NCBI GenBank assembly: GCA_963513935.1
Contig: OY740765.1
Span: 72,299,638 to 72,363,637 of the forward strand
Length of the DNA: 64,000 nt
Reading direction: 5' to 3'
Source: Aphrophora alni
Lineage: Eukaryota; Arthropoda; Insecta; Hemiptera; Aphrophoridae
Part shown: piece by piece, positions 47,516 through 58,769 of the stretch
How the letters are laid out: every line of letters starts with the position of its first letter
How positions within the stretch are numbered: the stretch's first letter is position 1
Position numbers and translations under genes: made by a program
Notes under the pieces: generated by a model
Told to the model about the DNA's origin: nothing
Databases searched by the model: none
Seen by the model: the letters and a program-made list of their open reading frames with translations, nothing else

Positions 47516-50031
47516 TTAACCCTGCAACCCTGGTATGTTAAAGGTTTTGTAAAAGTTTTTTTTTCTTAAAAAATTCATAAAAAAAAATTATTTTTATACA
47601 AAATCTAACTTATAAGACATCATTTTTCTCAGAAAGATGCATAGAATTCATCTATGTAATAATTTTTATTTATTTTTTTTAAACGGTTTTGGAGTAAGTA
47701 TGTTAGATGTCAAAAAATGAAGTTAACATTTTTCAGAAAAAACCTGTATCATCCAAAATCAATACGGTAGCTTACCACCTTTTTTCAAGATATAAAAAAG
47801 TTTTGTGTAATATTTGTGAATATATTTAGGAACAAAAATAAAATAAATCTGTTACATTTTCAATAAAAAATTTACAAAAAAGGGATTTTGTTAGGGTTAT
47901 TTTTAAAAATTCACCAAAAATAGTAATATTTATGGAAAACACAACTTCTATATATCATTATATTCAGAAAGGTGCATAGAATTTAGCTGTGTAGTGAAAA
48001 AAAAAAAGTTAGATGTAAACAATTTGGAGTTATTATGTCAAATAGCAAAAAATCGGAAAGTAACGGAGGGAAGAATTTCACAGAAATGGTAATGTACACC
48101 ATTCAATTTTTTTTTTTAATGTTTTGAAGTATTACTAGAGATTTGTAATATATTTGTGGATAAAAGTTGCTAAAAAGAAATATCAATTTATAAAATTTAC
48201 ATTAGACATGGTTCATTTTTACGTAAAAAGTGAATATTTGGTAACTATTTTCAAGAATTCACCAAAAATGTAATTATTATTCAAAGCCCAAGTTTTTATT
48301 ACCTATGTTCACACAAAGATACATAGATTTTATGTGTGTAATGCAAACACTTTTAGATGTAAAAAATTTGGAGTTATTATGTCAAATAGCAAAAAATCGG
48401 AAAGTAACGGAGGCAAAATTCCAGAGAAATAGGTATATAAACCAATAAAAAAAAAATTATAGATAGGTCTATATAAATTTATAAACATTTCACATATATT
48501 TTGCATACTTTTGGTAAAAACATAATCAATTTATAAAATTTTCATTAGACAAAATTATTTTGATGTGTAAACAAATGGAAACTTGCTAAAAAAGAAGACC
48601 AGATATATCATAACCTATCTCTATTTATAGATATGCCTATATAAATTTATAAACATTTTGCATACATTTGGGTAAAAACATAATCAATTTATAAAATTTT
48701 CATTAGACAAAATTATTTTTATGTGTAAACACATGGAAATTTGTTATAAACGAAGACCAGATTATAACATAACCTCTATCTCTAGACAGCCTCAATATTT
48801 GATGTCTGACAATAACATTCACTCAAAACAACAAATTCTACAAACAATAATACAGATATTGTAATTTGTATACACAATTTATAATAAATAAATAAAACAA
48901 ACCTTCAGAATAACAGAAATATAATCCCAAGTCACATACCACTTCTCCTTTCACATGTCATTTTATTACACAAATATCGCTAAATTCTGAGTAAGAAACA
49001 ATAACCTAAAACAAACTGCAGAATATAGCAAATATTACCAATAGATAGAATGAAATCTTCTCTACAACATACTGTAAAGATCGGTTACAAAATATCGACT
49101 GAATAATCGATTATCTTATTTAGTAAACTGGACCGAATGCCAAGTGTAATTCGTTCAGTTTGGTTACTACTTTGGTAAAATAGATATATCTCGCGATATA
49201 TGACAGATAGAAAAATTTGTAAACCACAGATCGAAATAGAAAGAAAAAAACTATATAATATTGTCAACTTGTGGCATTTGGACAAGTATTACAATTTCGT
49301 AAAATCATATGCACACAGAGAACAGAATTTTCTACATAAACCAGGTCATGGCAAGGGCCACGATCTAGCGAAAAAGTCAACAACTTGATCGAGTTCTAGA
49401 AAATAGAGTTTTCGTGTGATGGACTTTGTTAAACTTGATTAAGAAAGATTGAAAGATTATCTTTACAGTGATATATAATTCATTTTGATAAAATAATATT
49501 TACTAGGATAAAAGTTGAATTGAAAAAAGTGTAATTTTTAGCGTGTAAAAAAAGTTAAAATTCTTAATTTTGTTTCATTTTTATATAATAAAAACTATAA
49601 CAGATAGAAGGATTTGAAAAGCACAGATCAAAAGAGAAAAATGTGATCTACAGAACAGTGTTATGTTCGATCTGTTTGACAGAAATATTGAATTGGGAAT
49701 ATTGACAAAAATGACGTTAGTTTTGTTCACAACTTATTAGTGCAAATCTTTGACGTTACGTATCAAAAATATGCGAACTTCAGCAATTTTTGGAATATTA
49801 TTTATAACGTATAGTGGATTTTTTTTTTTTTTTAATTTAAATTTTATTTTTTATTATTTTTTCCATGATTATGCATCTACGGAACATTAGCTTTCCAATG
49901 GTATTTTATTTATTGCGATAGGACGTCTAAGTGGGCGAAATGTTGAATAGCAAAATACGTGTTTTCCGGTTGTTAGATTAAACCATGCGTCATCGAACAA
50001 CCCGAGTTTGGGTCCCTCCGCAGTTGAAGGA
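47516..50031 (+). mobile_element. TTAA-family non-autonomous repeat, copy 6
   Basis: Starts TTTAACCCTGCAACCCTGG and keeps the ordered blocks of copy 4 (AAGATGCATAGAATTCATCT, GGTTTTGGAGTAAGTATGTT, TTTCACAGAAATGGTAATGT, TTTAGCGTGTAAAAA, TTTTTGGAATATTATTTATAAC, ATCTACGGAACATTAGC). The right end near 50031 is degenerate (GCAGTTGAAGGAATAA). It carries a private internal duplication at about 48480-48620 and 48640-48770 (AATCAATTTATAAAATTTTC plus ATTAGACAAAATTATTTT). Confidence 0.78.
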
Positions 50032-50356
50032 ATAAATAAAAACAGAATCCTTAAAATTAAAAAGTGTGAATTGTGGTAAATTATTTTATACATAATATAA
50101 ATATAAAGGATCAAAGCTAACCACAAATATTGATAAGCAAAATTATTGATCGAGAATTATAAAAAACAATTTGAAAAGAATTGTAAATAATTGATTTTAA
50201 AAACAACACTGTTGAAAATTTTGCATGTTTTAAAGATATACTATTGTGATGAACCGAGTGACTAGTTTCTGCTGACTTGTTATCAAATAGGCAACATATG
50301 TTCAACTATTTACTGCTGATATTGCTTACAAACATGAGTGGGATTTTGAACCATTA
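50032..50356. other. Intronic sequence, no feature recognised
   Basis: AT-rich with short chance frames. Confidence 0.4.
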
Positions 50357-50801
50357 ATGGAATAGAGTAGAACAGAGATAATAATATAGGAATTGGGTTA
50401 TGAAGACATCAAACTCTAACTTCAAACTCGATTCAACATATTTAACTGAACACAGTAGCACAATCAAGTTGTTGGCCTGGAGGTGGGAAACTAATATGAA
50501 ATACCTCTAAGGTAATTTTGAAGGAGGTCCTAAATATTGTAAATTTAAGAAACAATGTTTTGGGATCATTTACTATCTGTAAAGATGGGCGTTTATGGCT
50601 TTAAAATATTTGTAAATCAAGAAAATTAAAAATTAAAACAAGAATTTTATATACATAGTAGAATGTTGATTATCCAGCTAGGTTTCCATAATACATTTAC
50701 TAGTCGAAGGTAAAAGGGTATTATAAATTTCGTTATTTATCTGATATTCTGGCCTTATAACCCAATTCCTATATTATTATCTCTGTTCTACTCTATTCCA
50801 T
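50357..50801. repeat. Perfect 45-bp inverted repeat, arms 355 bp apart
   Basis: Bases 50357-50401 and 50757-50801 are exact reverse complements (the arm starts ATGGAATAGAGTAGAACAGA). The flanks do not match. The right arm lies inside the MITE-like stretch 50657-51039. Confidence 0.92.
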
Positions 50802-51039
50802 AAATAGATCAATGTTGTGTAATTAGTGAAAACTAAAGTTTATATTTCCAAAATAAAGTTTTTAAGTTTACAGTATTTAGGTCAAAACATCATTAAACAC
50901 CTAGAATAACAAAACTTACGTGAATTCTAGTATGAAAATGTGATCATTATATATTTGATAGTAAATCATATTACCTAGGTAATTTTGTTATCTGGTTTAC
51001 TTTAGCACCACATTAGGCTGGATAACCAAAATTCTACTG
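50657..51039. mobile_element. Candidate pogo-type MITE
   Basis: The left end AGTAGAATGTTGATTATCCA and the right end in reverse complement CAGTAGAATTTTGGTTATCC form an inverted repeat like that of the Tigger/pogo elements at 16117 and 27925. No coding sequence is present. The first base of the left end differs from the CAGT consensus. Confidence 0.7.
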
Positions 51040-51809
51040 ATAATATTTTAAAGAAATTTCAATGGGATAACTTAGTAGGCCTATTACAAATTAAACCTAT
51101 ATTTATAAGATACAATCTTTTTGAGCACTGTGGTGAATTCACAATAATGGTTTGAATATATACATCTAGTATTGACATCAAATCTTTGTGCGTTCACAAA
51201 TTACTAGGAAAATAATTAATGATGGGGTGTCTATAGATAAAATTCTACAATGTAATCTGGAAATTATAATATATTTTAATTCAAAGGTAGAATTTACAAA
51301 ATATTGTGTTTGTGTTTCATTTAACATAGAGTTCTATGAAATACCTTTGGTTGATAGTATAAATTGTATAAAACAAAACTGTGTATTACAGTTGTAAACA
51401 ATTTTTAAAGATAATGGCTGTACATTTTTAGATGATACAGCACATCTTACAACTATTTTAAAATAAAGGGGTTTTTATTAATTAGGGAAATTTGCTGTTA
51501 TATTTGGAAACAGGTGATTTTGTGATATTTGTATTATATATTAAAATGTGGTGATGGTTTTGAATTTTCATTAATTATTTTGTTGTAAATGTTAAATATA
51601 AGAAAATAAGAAAGTGTGTATGTATATATGAGTGTAGGAATTTATATGAAAGCGTGTATGTGTGTGTAAGAAAATAAACAAAGAAAGTATTTGAGATAAC
51701 TGGCAATTAGTACATTGACATGTACACATACATTCATACACATAAATGTTTGTATGTTTATGTACGACATTGGCAGTTGTCTCAAATACTTTCTTTGTTT
51801 ATATTCTTA
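51040..51809. other. Intronic sequence, no feature recognised
   Basis: AT-rich; the segment TTTCTTTGTTTAT-TTCTTA near 51790 partly mirrors AAGAAAATAAACAAAGAAAG near 51668, a loose hairpin with about 100 bp between. Confidence 0.4.
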
Positions 51810-51813
51810 TTAA

Positions 51814-52614
51814 CCCTAGAACACTACTCATTCGTAAAAATTACGACCCGCCCTTTGTAAAATTTGAAGAGCTCGTCGACAAAGACGGACACGCTCTGTC
51901 TTTTTGTTTACCTTCCTGCCATTGTGAATAGAGGCCACTGTCTCTTCGGCTAAGCTCAAAGTTGAACCGTTATTACCGTACTCAAGCTCGCGTCGTATAC
52001 TTTACGAAAGAATAGTGTTTGCGAAAGTTTTAACTATTAAGTGTTTGAATATTTATTTTTGTAAATTATTGTTTTTATATTGTTAGTTTTTAGTGTTGTA
52101 AATAGTTTATTGTTTAAATAGTGATCTTAGAATTCAAAGTGTTTGATTTAGCTACTAAGTGTATATTAATCACTGCAAGGAATGTGATTCTCAGTGAAGA
52201 CAGGACTCTAATTTTGGCATTTTTGGCATTCTACCTAATGAACTTATTGTAAATCATTTTTCTCTTTTTATATAAATTAAACACTTATAAATTATGTATT
52301 TTATGAATATCCAATTAATTTTTCCAATAAAATAATATTTATATTTTTTTCGATTTTTTTTTCCAGATTAATTTTATTTTTTTTTAAACGTACTTGTAGT
52401 GGTGGTAAAAGATATTTTTTTACAGTTAAAATATGTAGGAGTTCATTGTTGAATATTTTTAAAAACACTTAAAAACAATAAAGGATTTAATATAAAAAAT
52501 AGTCAACACTAAAGTAAAGTTTAAAAAATAATAATAAAATTAAAAACAAACTGTAGTAAAATTTACGAATGAATAGTGATCACGTAACAATGAACTAAGA
52601 GTAGTAATCTAGGG
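51814..52614. mobile_element. piggyBac-type MITE, 801 bp, TTAA duplication
   Basis: The ends are CCCTAGA in inverted orientation, each followed outward by TTAA (51810-51813, 52615-52618). A subterminal inverted motif, CATTCGTAAA plus TTTACGA-like sequence, occurs near both ends. The left 200 bp are GC-richer; the rest is AT-rich. No transposase is encoded. Confidence 0.88.
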
Positions 52615-52618
52615 TTAA

Positions 52619-55443
52619 TTGAAATTGTTGAAATATTATTGTCAATTGTTTTATACATATACTTTATTGTTTTGTGATTAATTTTCAATTGCCCATTTTT
52701 GACTATGAATTCTAAGGGGGCAAATTAGGGGAGGGTACCCACAAAACAGAACTAGTAAAGCCTAAAAGAGATATATACATTTTCTTTGTACAGTGGTTAT
52801 TGTTTTGAATTTATGTTTTGTTTTGTTGTTGTAGTTTTTATTAACAGAAAGGTCAGATTTAATTTATAATAAATATTTTTCTTTTTACATCATTATTTTC
52901 CTTAAATGTATTTTGATGCATTGTTTTTCTTTCATTTATGTGTTGTATTATGTTTTTGTAAAATATAAAATGAAAATAAATAAATAAAAAGTGCAAGTCT
53001 AGGGTTTGTCTTCAATGATATAAAACAATAACACAGGAAATATTCTATATTACAATTCAATAGTTTAAGAAATGAAATGAAACAAAAGGTACAAGGACTC
53101 GCAATATAGAAATGGAACAAGTATTGGTTTAAACATCGGCAATATTTCCTTATTACAAATTAAGTGAATGGATAAACAATGATTAGTCACAATATTTCTC
53201 TAAAACGTTTGAAGTTTAACAGCAAAATTGTAAAATTGGGTTTTCTGTATACAAACTACTATCATACATAATTGTCTGTGAACTACAACATGTGAAGGAA
53301 TCAAACTTAGGTTTCAAACTGCTTGATGCATATGCGTATGACACATCAAACAAGCACCACATGTTCAGTTGGATCAACAGAGATAGTGCATGAATAAACT
53401 AATGGGGAAGAATTTAACATGAATGCAAATATGTTTAGTTTTCCTCTGAAATTATAAGTTAACAATCGGATTTAAGCTGTTAAAAATGAAGAAGATTTTA
53501 GCAGGAAAATTTACTCTTCGGCTTATATTTTTTAACGGGTGATCTGGGAAAATGATTGTTCAAGGAATGCTAAAACTGATAAAACTATGCATTGTTTATA
53601 TAAGTAAATTTAAACAGTGAATGAAGGAAAATTATAAACTTGAGAATGATAATTCAAAATTTGACTGTAGTATACTTTCTAGCAATCACAATTATAGTCA
53701 TATTTCATTTAAATTTAACTTTTAGAGTCTAATAACATGATTATAAATGAGAAAACACCGAGTTTATTTCAATATCAGCTATATTTTTTGTAGGAATATT
53801 AAACACCATGAATGCAACTCGTGTGTTGAATTTAAATAAACACATTAATTCCGATATTAAATTCATCGCTTAAATACTTATATTTTTTATTTTTAAAACA
53901 AATAATACTAATAACAAAGTAGGCTGATTATAGAGGACCTATGTTTGGAAATATTTATTTCTGTTTATTTTGATCAAGGAATATGAAAATTCACATAATA
54001 TATAATTCCCTGTATATAGTCAATATTAAAACTGTATATTTTATCTAACTACATTCATAAAGCAAATAAACTAAGTACTTGTAATCAAACAACTTATAAG
54101 TTCAAAGTTGTATTACTTTCTCTTATTATTATTAAACCATCTGATCAGTGTTTTCAAAATTTAACAGTTTGCACCCATAAGACACAATCCGATTTCAATC
54201 TGATTCCGATAATGGAGGACAAGAATGCTACATCGAATTAAATGTGCGATTTGTGATGGGGTGAAAATCACCACCCCACACAACGGAGTTAGTAAAAATT
54301 AATAGAAATTATTCTAAGTTAGGAGTACAAGTTTCAAGCTGTATCAGTGCCTGGACTGAGAACAAAGTCCTATGGACGAGAGACTGGATTCAGCATGAAA
54401 TAAATGATGGCTAATTCTTACATCTCAACTATGGGTTGATAAAGAAATTTACATTTAATGGAAAATAAAATTATGTAACAAATTTCCCAAACTCGGAATC
54501 CATTCCTCATTCTTACTAAAATGATTTGTAAAATATGTTAAAAAACTTAGAAAAAAATGCAATATGAACAATTTTGAAAATGAATAAATTAAAAATTTTA
54601 ATGTTGAATTATTGTAAAATAAACAATTTAAAAGTTAGGTTATATAAATAAAACTGGAGTATAATATCAATAAAATAGGAAAGGGGGGGGGGAATTGTTG
54701 TTAAACGAGTATAAAATTATTGTGTTTTAATGTCACGAAAAGTTGTAATATGTAAAAAAGCAGGTTTCAAATAAATTTTAAAATAATAAGTGAATGTAAA
54801 AAAAAATCAAGTTTACCTAAATTAAAAAACAAAAAAAATCGGCTATAGGACTGTTATAAAATATATAATTTCTCAATAAAGCTACACAGCTTTCTTTTAA
54901 ATTTTAGTGAAATGTGAAGATTAATGACCCAAACCTGTGTGTAAAATCGGAAATAAAATTAATTCCAGACTAATTGGCAAAAACAAGAATGGACCTTTAC
55001 CTGTAACAGCTAGATTTTAATCAAATAAGATTCACGCTAAGAACGTGTTTATAGAACATGTGTAGCAAGTTTAAGTCCTATTAAAATATATAAATATTTT
55101 GTTCAAAGATGGTGTCCATGGCTCCTATTACTTTTTTACTGACAACTAATATTATGTGATGCTTTGTTTAGTTGGCATTTCAATTCTTAATAGGTGTGTG
55201 AGAATGTTTGTGCAATGTTTTTGCTGTTTATTGTTAAAATGTTAATATAAAGTCACACCTTTAATGTGTATTTGGTTATAAATTGTAAAAGTTAAAAAAT
55301 TTAGCGAATCATACAGTATTGCCAAGGTAAAAATCACACGGCAACCAAAGTGTTAAAACAGAGTGTATAATGTTCATTCTAAATACATTATTTTAATTTT
55401 TGGTGAACCATTTACGTTGATTTCTTTTGGAGTGATATATCCT
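52619..55443. other. Intronic sequence, no feature recognised
   Basis: About 2.8 kb of AT-rich sequence with only short frames, a G-run at 54683-54691, and no recognised repeats or RNA genes. Confidence 0.4.
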
Positions 55444-55444
55444 T

Positions 55445-55485
55445 AACCCTAGAATTGGTGAAAGTCACAAATTACGACTCATTAA
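55445..55485. mobile_element. Possible solitary piggyBac-type left end
   Basis: TTAACCCTAGAATTGGTG followed by AATTACGACTC resembles the left end at 51810-51850. No matching right end was found downstream, so this is weak. Confidence 0.4.
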
Positions 55486-55819
55486 CTGTGCAGTTTCCAG
55501 ATATTAAACAAGGATCAAATTTGTACTAATCAATCCCTGCGAATTTCATTTTTAAATTGATAGTCAAATCATTCTCTACTATTGTGTTTTACAGAAAACA
55601 CACATGCTTAAAGTTTACTATCTAAATGCCCATAGCTAAAATCAGCTGTAACATGAATCTGTTGTTGCGTTATTGTTTTGTACTTTTTCTTCAGTTGTTA
55701 GCCAAGCTTTGTTAGTAAAATAAACAATAAATATAGATAAATGTGATATTAGATCATTCTTGTTGATGAGAAAAATCTCTCTGAAAATTATCAATGAATG
55801 GTCCACAATTAATGAATGA

Positions 55820-56956
55820 ATATTTATTACTTATAATAATACATATATTGACGAGGTGAATGAATATTTATTACTTATAAATTTATGCATGAGTCAAAAT
55901 AGTTTCCAATTTAATAACAATTTTCACGTTCAAAATGAAGGCACTGCTATGGGAAACCCCCTATCTAGTTTTATCGCTAATTTTTTCATGAGTTCGTTTG
56001 AAACTAATATTAAGGTGTCCTTAAAATGTTTTCCGCGTGTGTGGGTGAGATATGTAGATGATATATTTGCAGTGTTTAATAAAAATGAAAACCTTGAAGA
56101 ATTTTGTGATATTATCAATGGATTTTATCCAACTGTACAATTTACGACAGAAGTTGAAAAAGACAATAATCTTCCATTTTTAGATGTGAATGTTTTTAGA
56201 AAAGATAATAATTTAGGTTTTAGTGTTTATAGGAAGCCTACACACACTGATAGATATATAACTAAAGATTCACACCATTCACCCACACATAAAAGAGCGG
56301 CTTTCAATTCTATGGTTCACCGATTAATAAGATTACCGTTATCTAAAGAAAATTATCAAAAAGAGCTTAACTATATTTATGGTGCTGCAATTTTCAATGG
56401 ATACCCTAAAGAAATGATAGATAATATAATAAAAAAAGCTAAATTTAAGAAAATGAAGGAAGCAAGAAGTACCCTTGTAAGTATTAAGCCTCGCCAACGA
56501 TGGATAAAAACTGCTTTTGCTCCTCCAATGTCAAATGTTGTGAAAAAATCACTAAATAAACATGCAAATTTGAATGTAGCAATGTCTGCCGAAAATAATC
56601 TTTACAAGATCTTGGGAAATCCAAAAGACCAAATTCAGGAGCATGATAAGTCAGGAATTTATTGTATACGTTGTGAAATGTGTCCGAAAAGATATGCAGG
56701 CCAAACAAAACGGAGCATTAAAACAAGAACCAAGGAACATTTTGCTCATTTAAAATATAATAGGCCTGATAAATCTGCTATGGCTAAACATTGTTTAGAT
56801 GAAGGGCATTATTTCAAAAAAGAAAGTTCCATATTGTTAAAGAATGTTACAAAATTAAATACTATGGATGCTTGGGAAACTTTTTATATTAATAGGCACC
56901 AAAACGTAATTGTAAATAATGAATCAGGACCTATACAAAATTCTATATTAATGTAA
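55820..56956 (+). CDS. Penelope-like reverse transcriptase / GIY-YIG endonuclease, N-terminally truncated
   Basis: The frame is open from about 55820 to the TAA at 56956; there is no genuine start because the 5' half of the RT is missing. Numbering from the GTG at 55856, residues 27-41 (QNEGTAMGNPLSSFIA) and the YVDD at 66-69 form the palm with its catalytic Asp pair. A K-P-T-H-T-D-R-Y motif (127-134) and an H-K-R-A block follow, typical of Penelope RT thumb regions. Residues 266-294 carry the endonuclease: GIYC, a CIRCEMC zinc-knuckle-like cluster, RYAGQT (YAG in place of YIG), and R-T-K-E-H; H312, C313 and H318 and Glu341 complete the domain. Penelope elements use the endonuclease to prime reverse transcription at the target. 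The fragment cannot be autonomous, but the 366 codons show no disabling change. Confidence 0.93.
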   Translation: MFITYNNTYIDEVNEYLLLINLCMSQNSFQFNNNFHVQNEGTAMGNPLSSFIANFFMSSFETNIKVSLKCFPRVWVRYVDDIFAVFNKNENLEEFCDIINGFYPTVQFTTEVEKDNNLPFLDVNVFRKDNNLGFSVYRKPTHTDRYITKDSHHSPTHKRAAFNSMVHRLIRLPLSKENYQKELNYIYGAAIFNGYPKEMIDNIIKKAKFKKMKEARSTLVSIKPRQRWIKTAFAPPMSNVVKKSLNKHANLNVAMSAENNLYKILGNPKDQIQEHDKSGIYCIRCEMCPKRYAGQTKRSIKTRTKEHFAHLKYNRPDKSAMAKHCLDEGHYFKKESSILLKNVTKLNTMDAWETFYINRHQNVIVNNESGPIQNSILM

Positions 56957-57350
56957 AATATAATATATAATGTTAAACGTTGGATTGGTTCGATTATCTT
57001 GTTTTAGCTGTATGTTAAATCTTAGGTAGTTAAACTAACACGAGACGTGTACTATTACCTTGGCAGTGTAAAATAATAAGCCATGGCCCCCTTGAGTTTG
57101 TATAAATGTATAGACTTTTTATATTAATAAGTACCAGGACATAATTGTAAATAATGAACGGGGACCTATACAGATTTCTATATTAATGTAAAATGTAATG
57201 TATAATGTTAAATGTAGGGTTAGTTCGATTATTTTGTATTAGCTATATGTTAAATCTTAAATAGTTAAATTGACACGTGGCGCGTACTTTTGCCTTGGCA
57301 GTGTAAAATAATAAGCCACGCCCCCTTCAGTTTGTTTAAATATGGGGTTC
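56878..57350. repeat. Two tandem copies of an approximately 236-bp segment in the Penelope 3' region
   Basis: ACTTTTTATATTAATA plus GGCACCAAAACGTAATTGTA at the end of the coding region reappears as ACTTTTTATATTAATA plus AGTACCAGGACATAATTGTA, and both continue to CCTTGGCAGTGTAAAATAAT and AAGCCA. The first copy includes the last 22 codons; the second is a non-coding, diverged copy (about 15 percent by eye). Confidence 0.88.
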
Positions 57351-57394
57351 GGCACAACGTTAGATTCAGTTGTGGTTTGGTTGGTGTAGCTGGT

Positions 57395-57439
57395 GTATCA
57401 CTGAAGAGGACGACCTTGTCGTTGAAACGCATCTGATAC
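57395..57439 (+). ncRNA. Type I hammerhead ribozyme motif, near the 3' end of the Penelope element
   Basis: Stem I is GTATCA (57395-57400) paired perfectly with TGATAC (57434-57439). CTGAAGA (57401-57407) matches the catalytic CUGANGA core. Stem II is ACGAC (57410-57414) with GTCGT (57418-57422) around a CTT loop, then GAAA (57424-57427). Stem III is minimal (A-C-GC-A-T) with one A-U pair and a C-A mismatch, and cleavage would fall after C57433. Hammerhead motifs with very short stem III are known in the terminal regions of Penelope-like elements. One extra G sits beside stem II, and the stem III mismatch may weaken activity. Confidence 0.72.
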
Positions 57440-57502
57440 TTAGGCGTATTTTTTATGAGAATTATTGTGTTCTGTGTGTTTGTTATACTGAATGGTCCAC
57501 AA

Positions 57503-58412
57503 GATGAAGTACTACATGCTCTTGTCCCTGGTACAAAAGAACGATAAAGTGAAATTTACTCTACTCATATAACCATACCAAAAAAGGAATTACTATTGGT
57601 GTCCAGAATATAATTGTGGCATTTACTCTTAATTTTACCATAAATTGAAACACTTTTGGTAAACATCAAAAGTTAGGAAAAAAAGAAAAATCACGATTAA
57701 ATTTTTCGTGTATGGACATATTGAATGTTGTGATTAAAAAAAATAATAAAATCTATTGTAAATAAGTAGTTTTTAATTCATATTTTCCTATTGCATAACT
57801 AATTATTGAACCCTTTGTATATTCTACTTTTTAATACTGTATAAATTAATTATCTGACAAACTTTTTTTTATTATTCCTGTATTTTTAAATCTCTGTAAT
57901 ATTTAAGTAAATATAATTTTTCTTTATAATAATATTATTTAGAATATTCTGAATAAAATGATATATAACAATATAATAAGGTTATTGTTTAAAATATATT
58001 TGTTATGATTTTTTTTCAAAATGTATTGCATGATGAACAAAAAGAGCTTAGTACTTACCTAATCTAACCTATCACTAAGGTAGAATATAGCACTAATAAT
58101 TTTTTGTTAAATATTACACACATGATACTACACTCAACTGAAAATGTTCATGTGGCCAACAAAACATGACAACATTGGTGACTATAACCATACCAATATA
58201 CCACAAGTATCTTTTCTTATCACTCTTTTCGATCTAATTTTTAACGTAACATGTGTCACAGGTCTTAAAAGTATTGGACCATTAAAGTATTTTAAGATCG
58301 TTTTGAAACAAATTCAATTCAACCCATTTTAATCTATAATATAAGACCTTTAATATAATTCCCCTTTAGATTTTACCTCTTACAATTTTCAATAACATAA
58401 ATTTTATCTTAC
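57503..58412. other. Intronic sequence, no feature recognised
   Basis: AT-rich sequence between the Penelope insertion and the 58.4-kb exon; short chance frames only. Confidence 0.45.
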
Positions 58413-58563
58413 GTTTTGTTATGTCACTGTCAAAGACATAGCTTTCATTAAAACCAAATATAGTTCCTTTTTTATAGTGATAGAAGCACAGTATTGCAGG
58501 TGCCATAGAAATATTTTCATCAGTAAATGAGTATGGCCCAATAGCATTTGATAAATTTCCATA
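58413..58563 (-). CDS. Trpml: Mucolipin (TRPML) exon, luminal domain with first conserved cysteine
   Basis: This 151-nt exon has a TTTCAG acceptor on its right side and a GTAAGA donor on its left. It encodes about 50 residues beginning YGNLSNAIGPYSFTDENIS and containing ILCFYHYKKG, which matches the cysteine plus aromatic/basic stretch of the TRPML luminal domain. That cysteine is one of four that form two disulphides in this family. Several N-glycosylation sequons (NLS, NIS, NES) fit a luminal location. The exon ends in phase 1 (a single C), which the next exon completes. The flanking introns are 5.3 kb and 12.7 kb. The Met codons further upstream in the same frame lie in the intron and are not starts. 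Confidence 0.88.
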
Positions 58564-58769
58564 CTGAAACAAAACAATTATTTGGAGTTTAGAGAATTTT
58601 AAACATATAAAGAACACACTTGCAATTAAATATTCAGAAGAAAATATAAATTTTATCATCATCATTCCTCACGGCATTCAACTTTACAATAACAACTTTT
58701 ATAAATATATTATCAAAAATAAACTAACTCTAATTAATGTAAACAGAGTAAATATTTTATGTATGTAAG

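Larger units (their letters stand above)
55795..57502 (+). mobile_element. Penelope-like retroelement, 5'-truncated, with 14-bp target-site duplication
   Basis: TGAATGGTCCACAA occurs at 55795-55808 and at 57489-57502, bounding 1680 bp. The inserted piece holds the last part of a reverse transcriptase joined to a GIY-YIG endonuclease (55820-56956), a 3' region with a tandem duplication of about 236 bp (from about 56878 and 57114), and a hammerhead-like motif at 57395-57439. The exact duplication and the open frame show a fairly recent insertion into the mucolipin intron, on the strand opposite to the gene. Confidence 0.9.
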
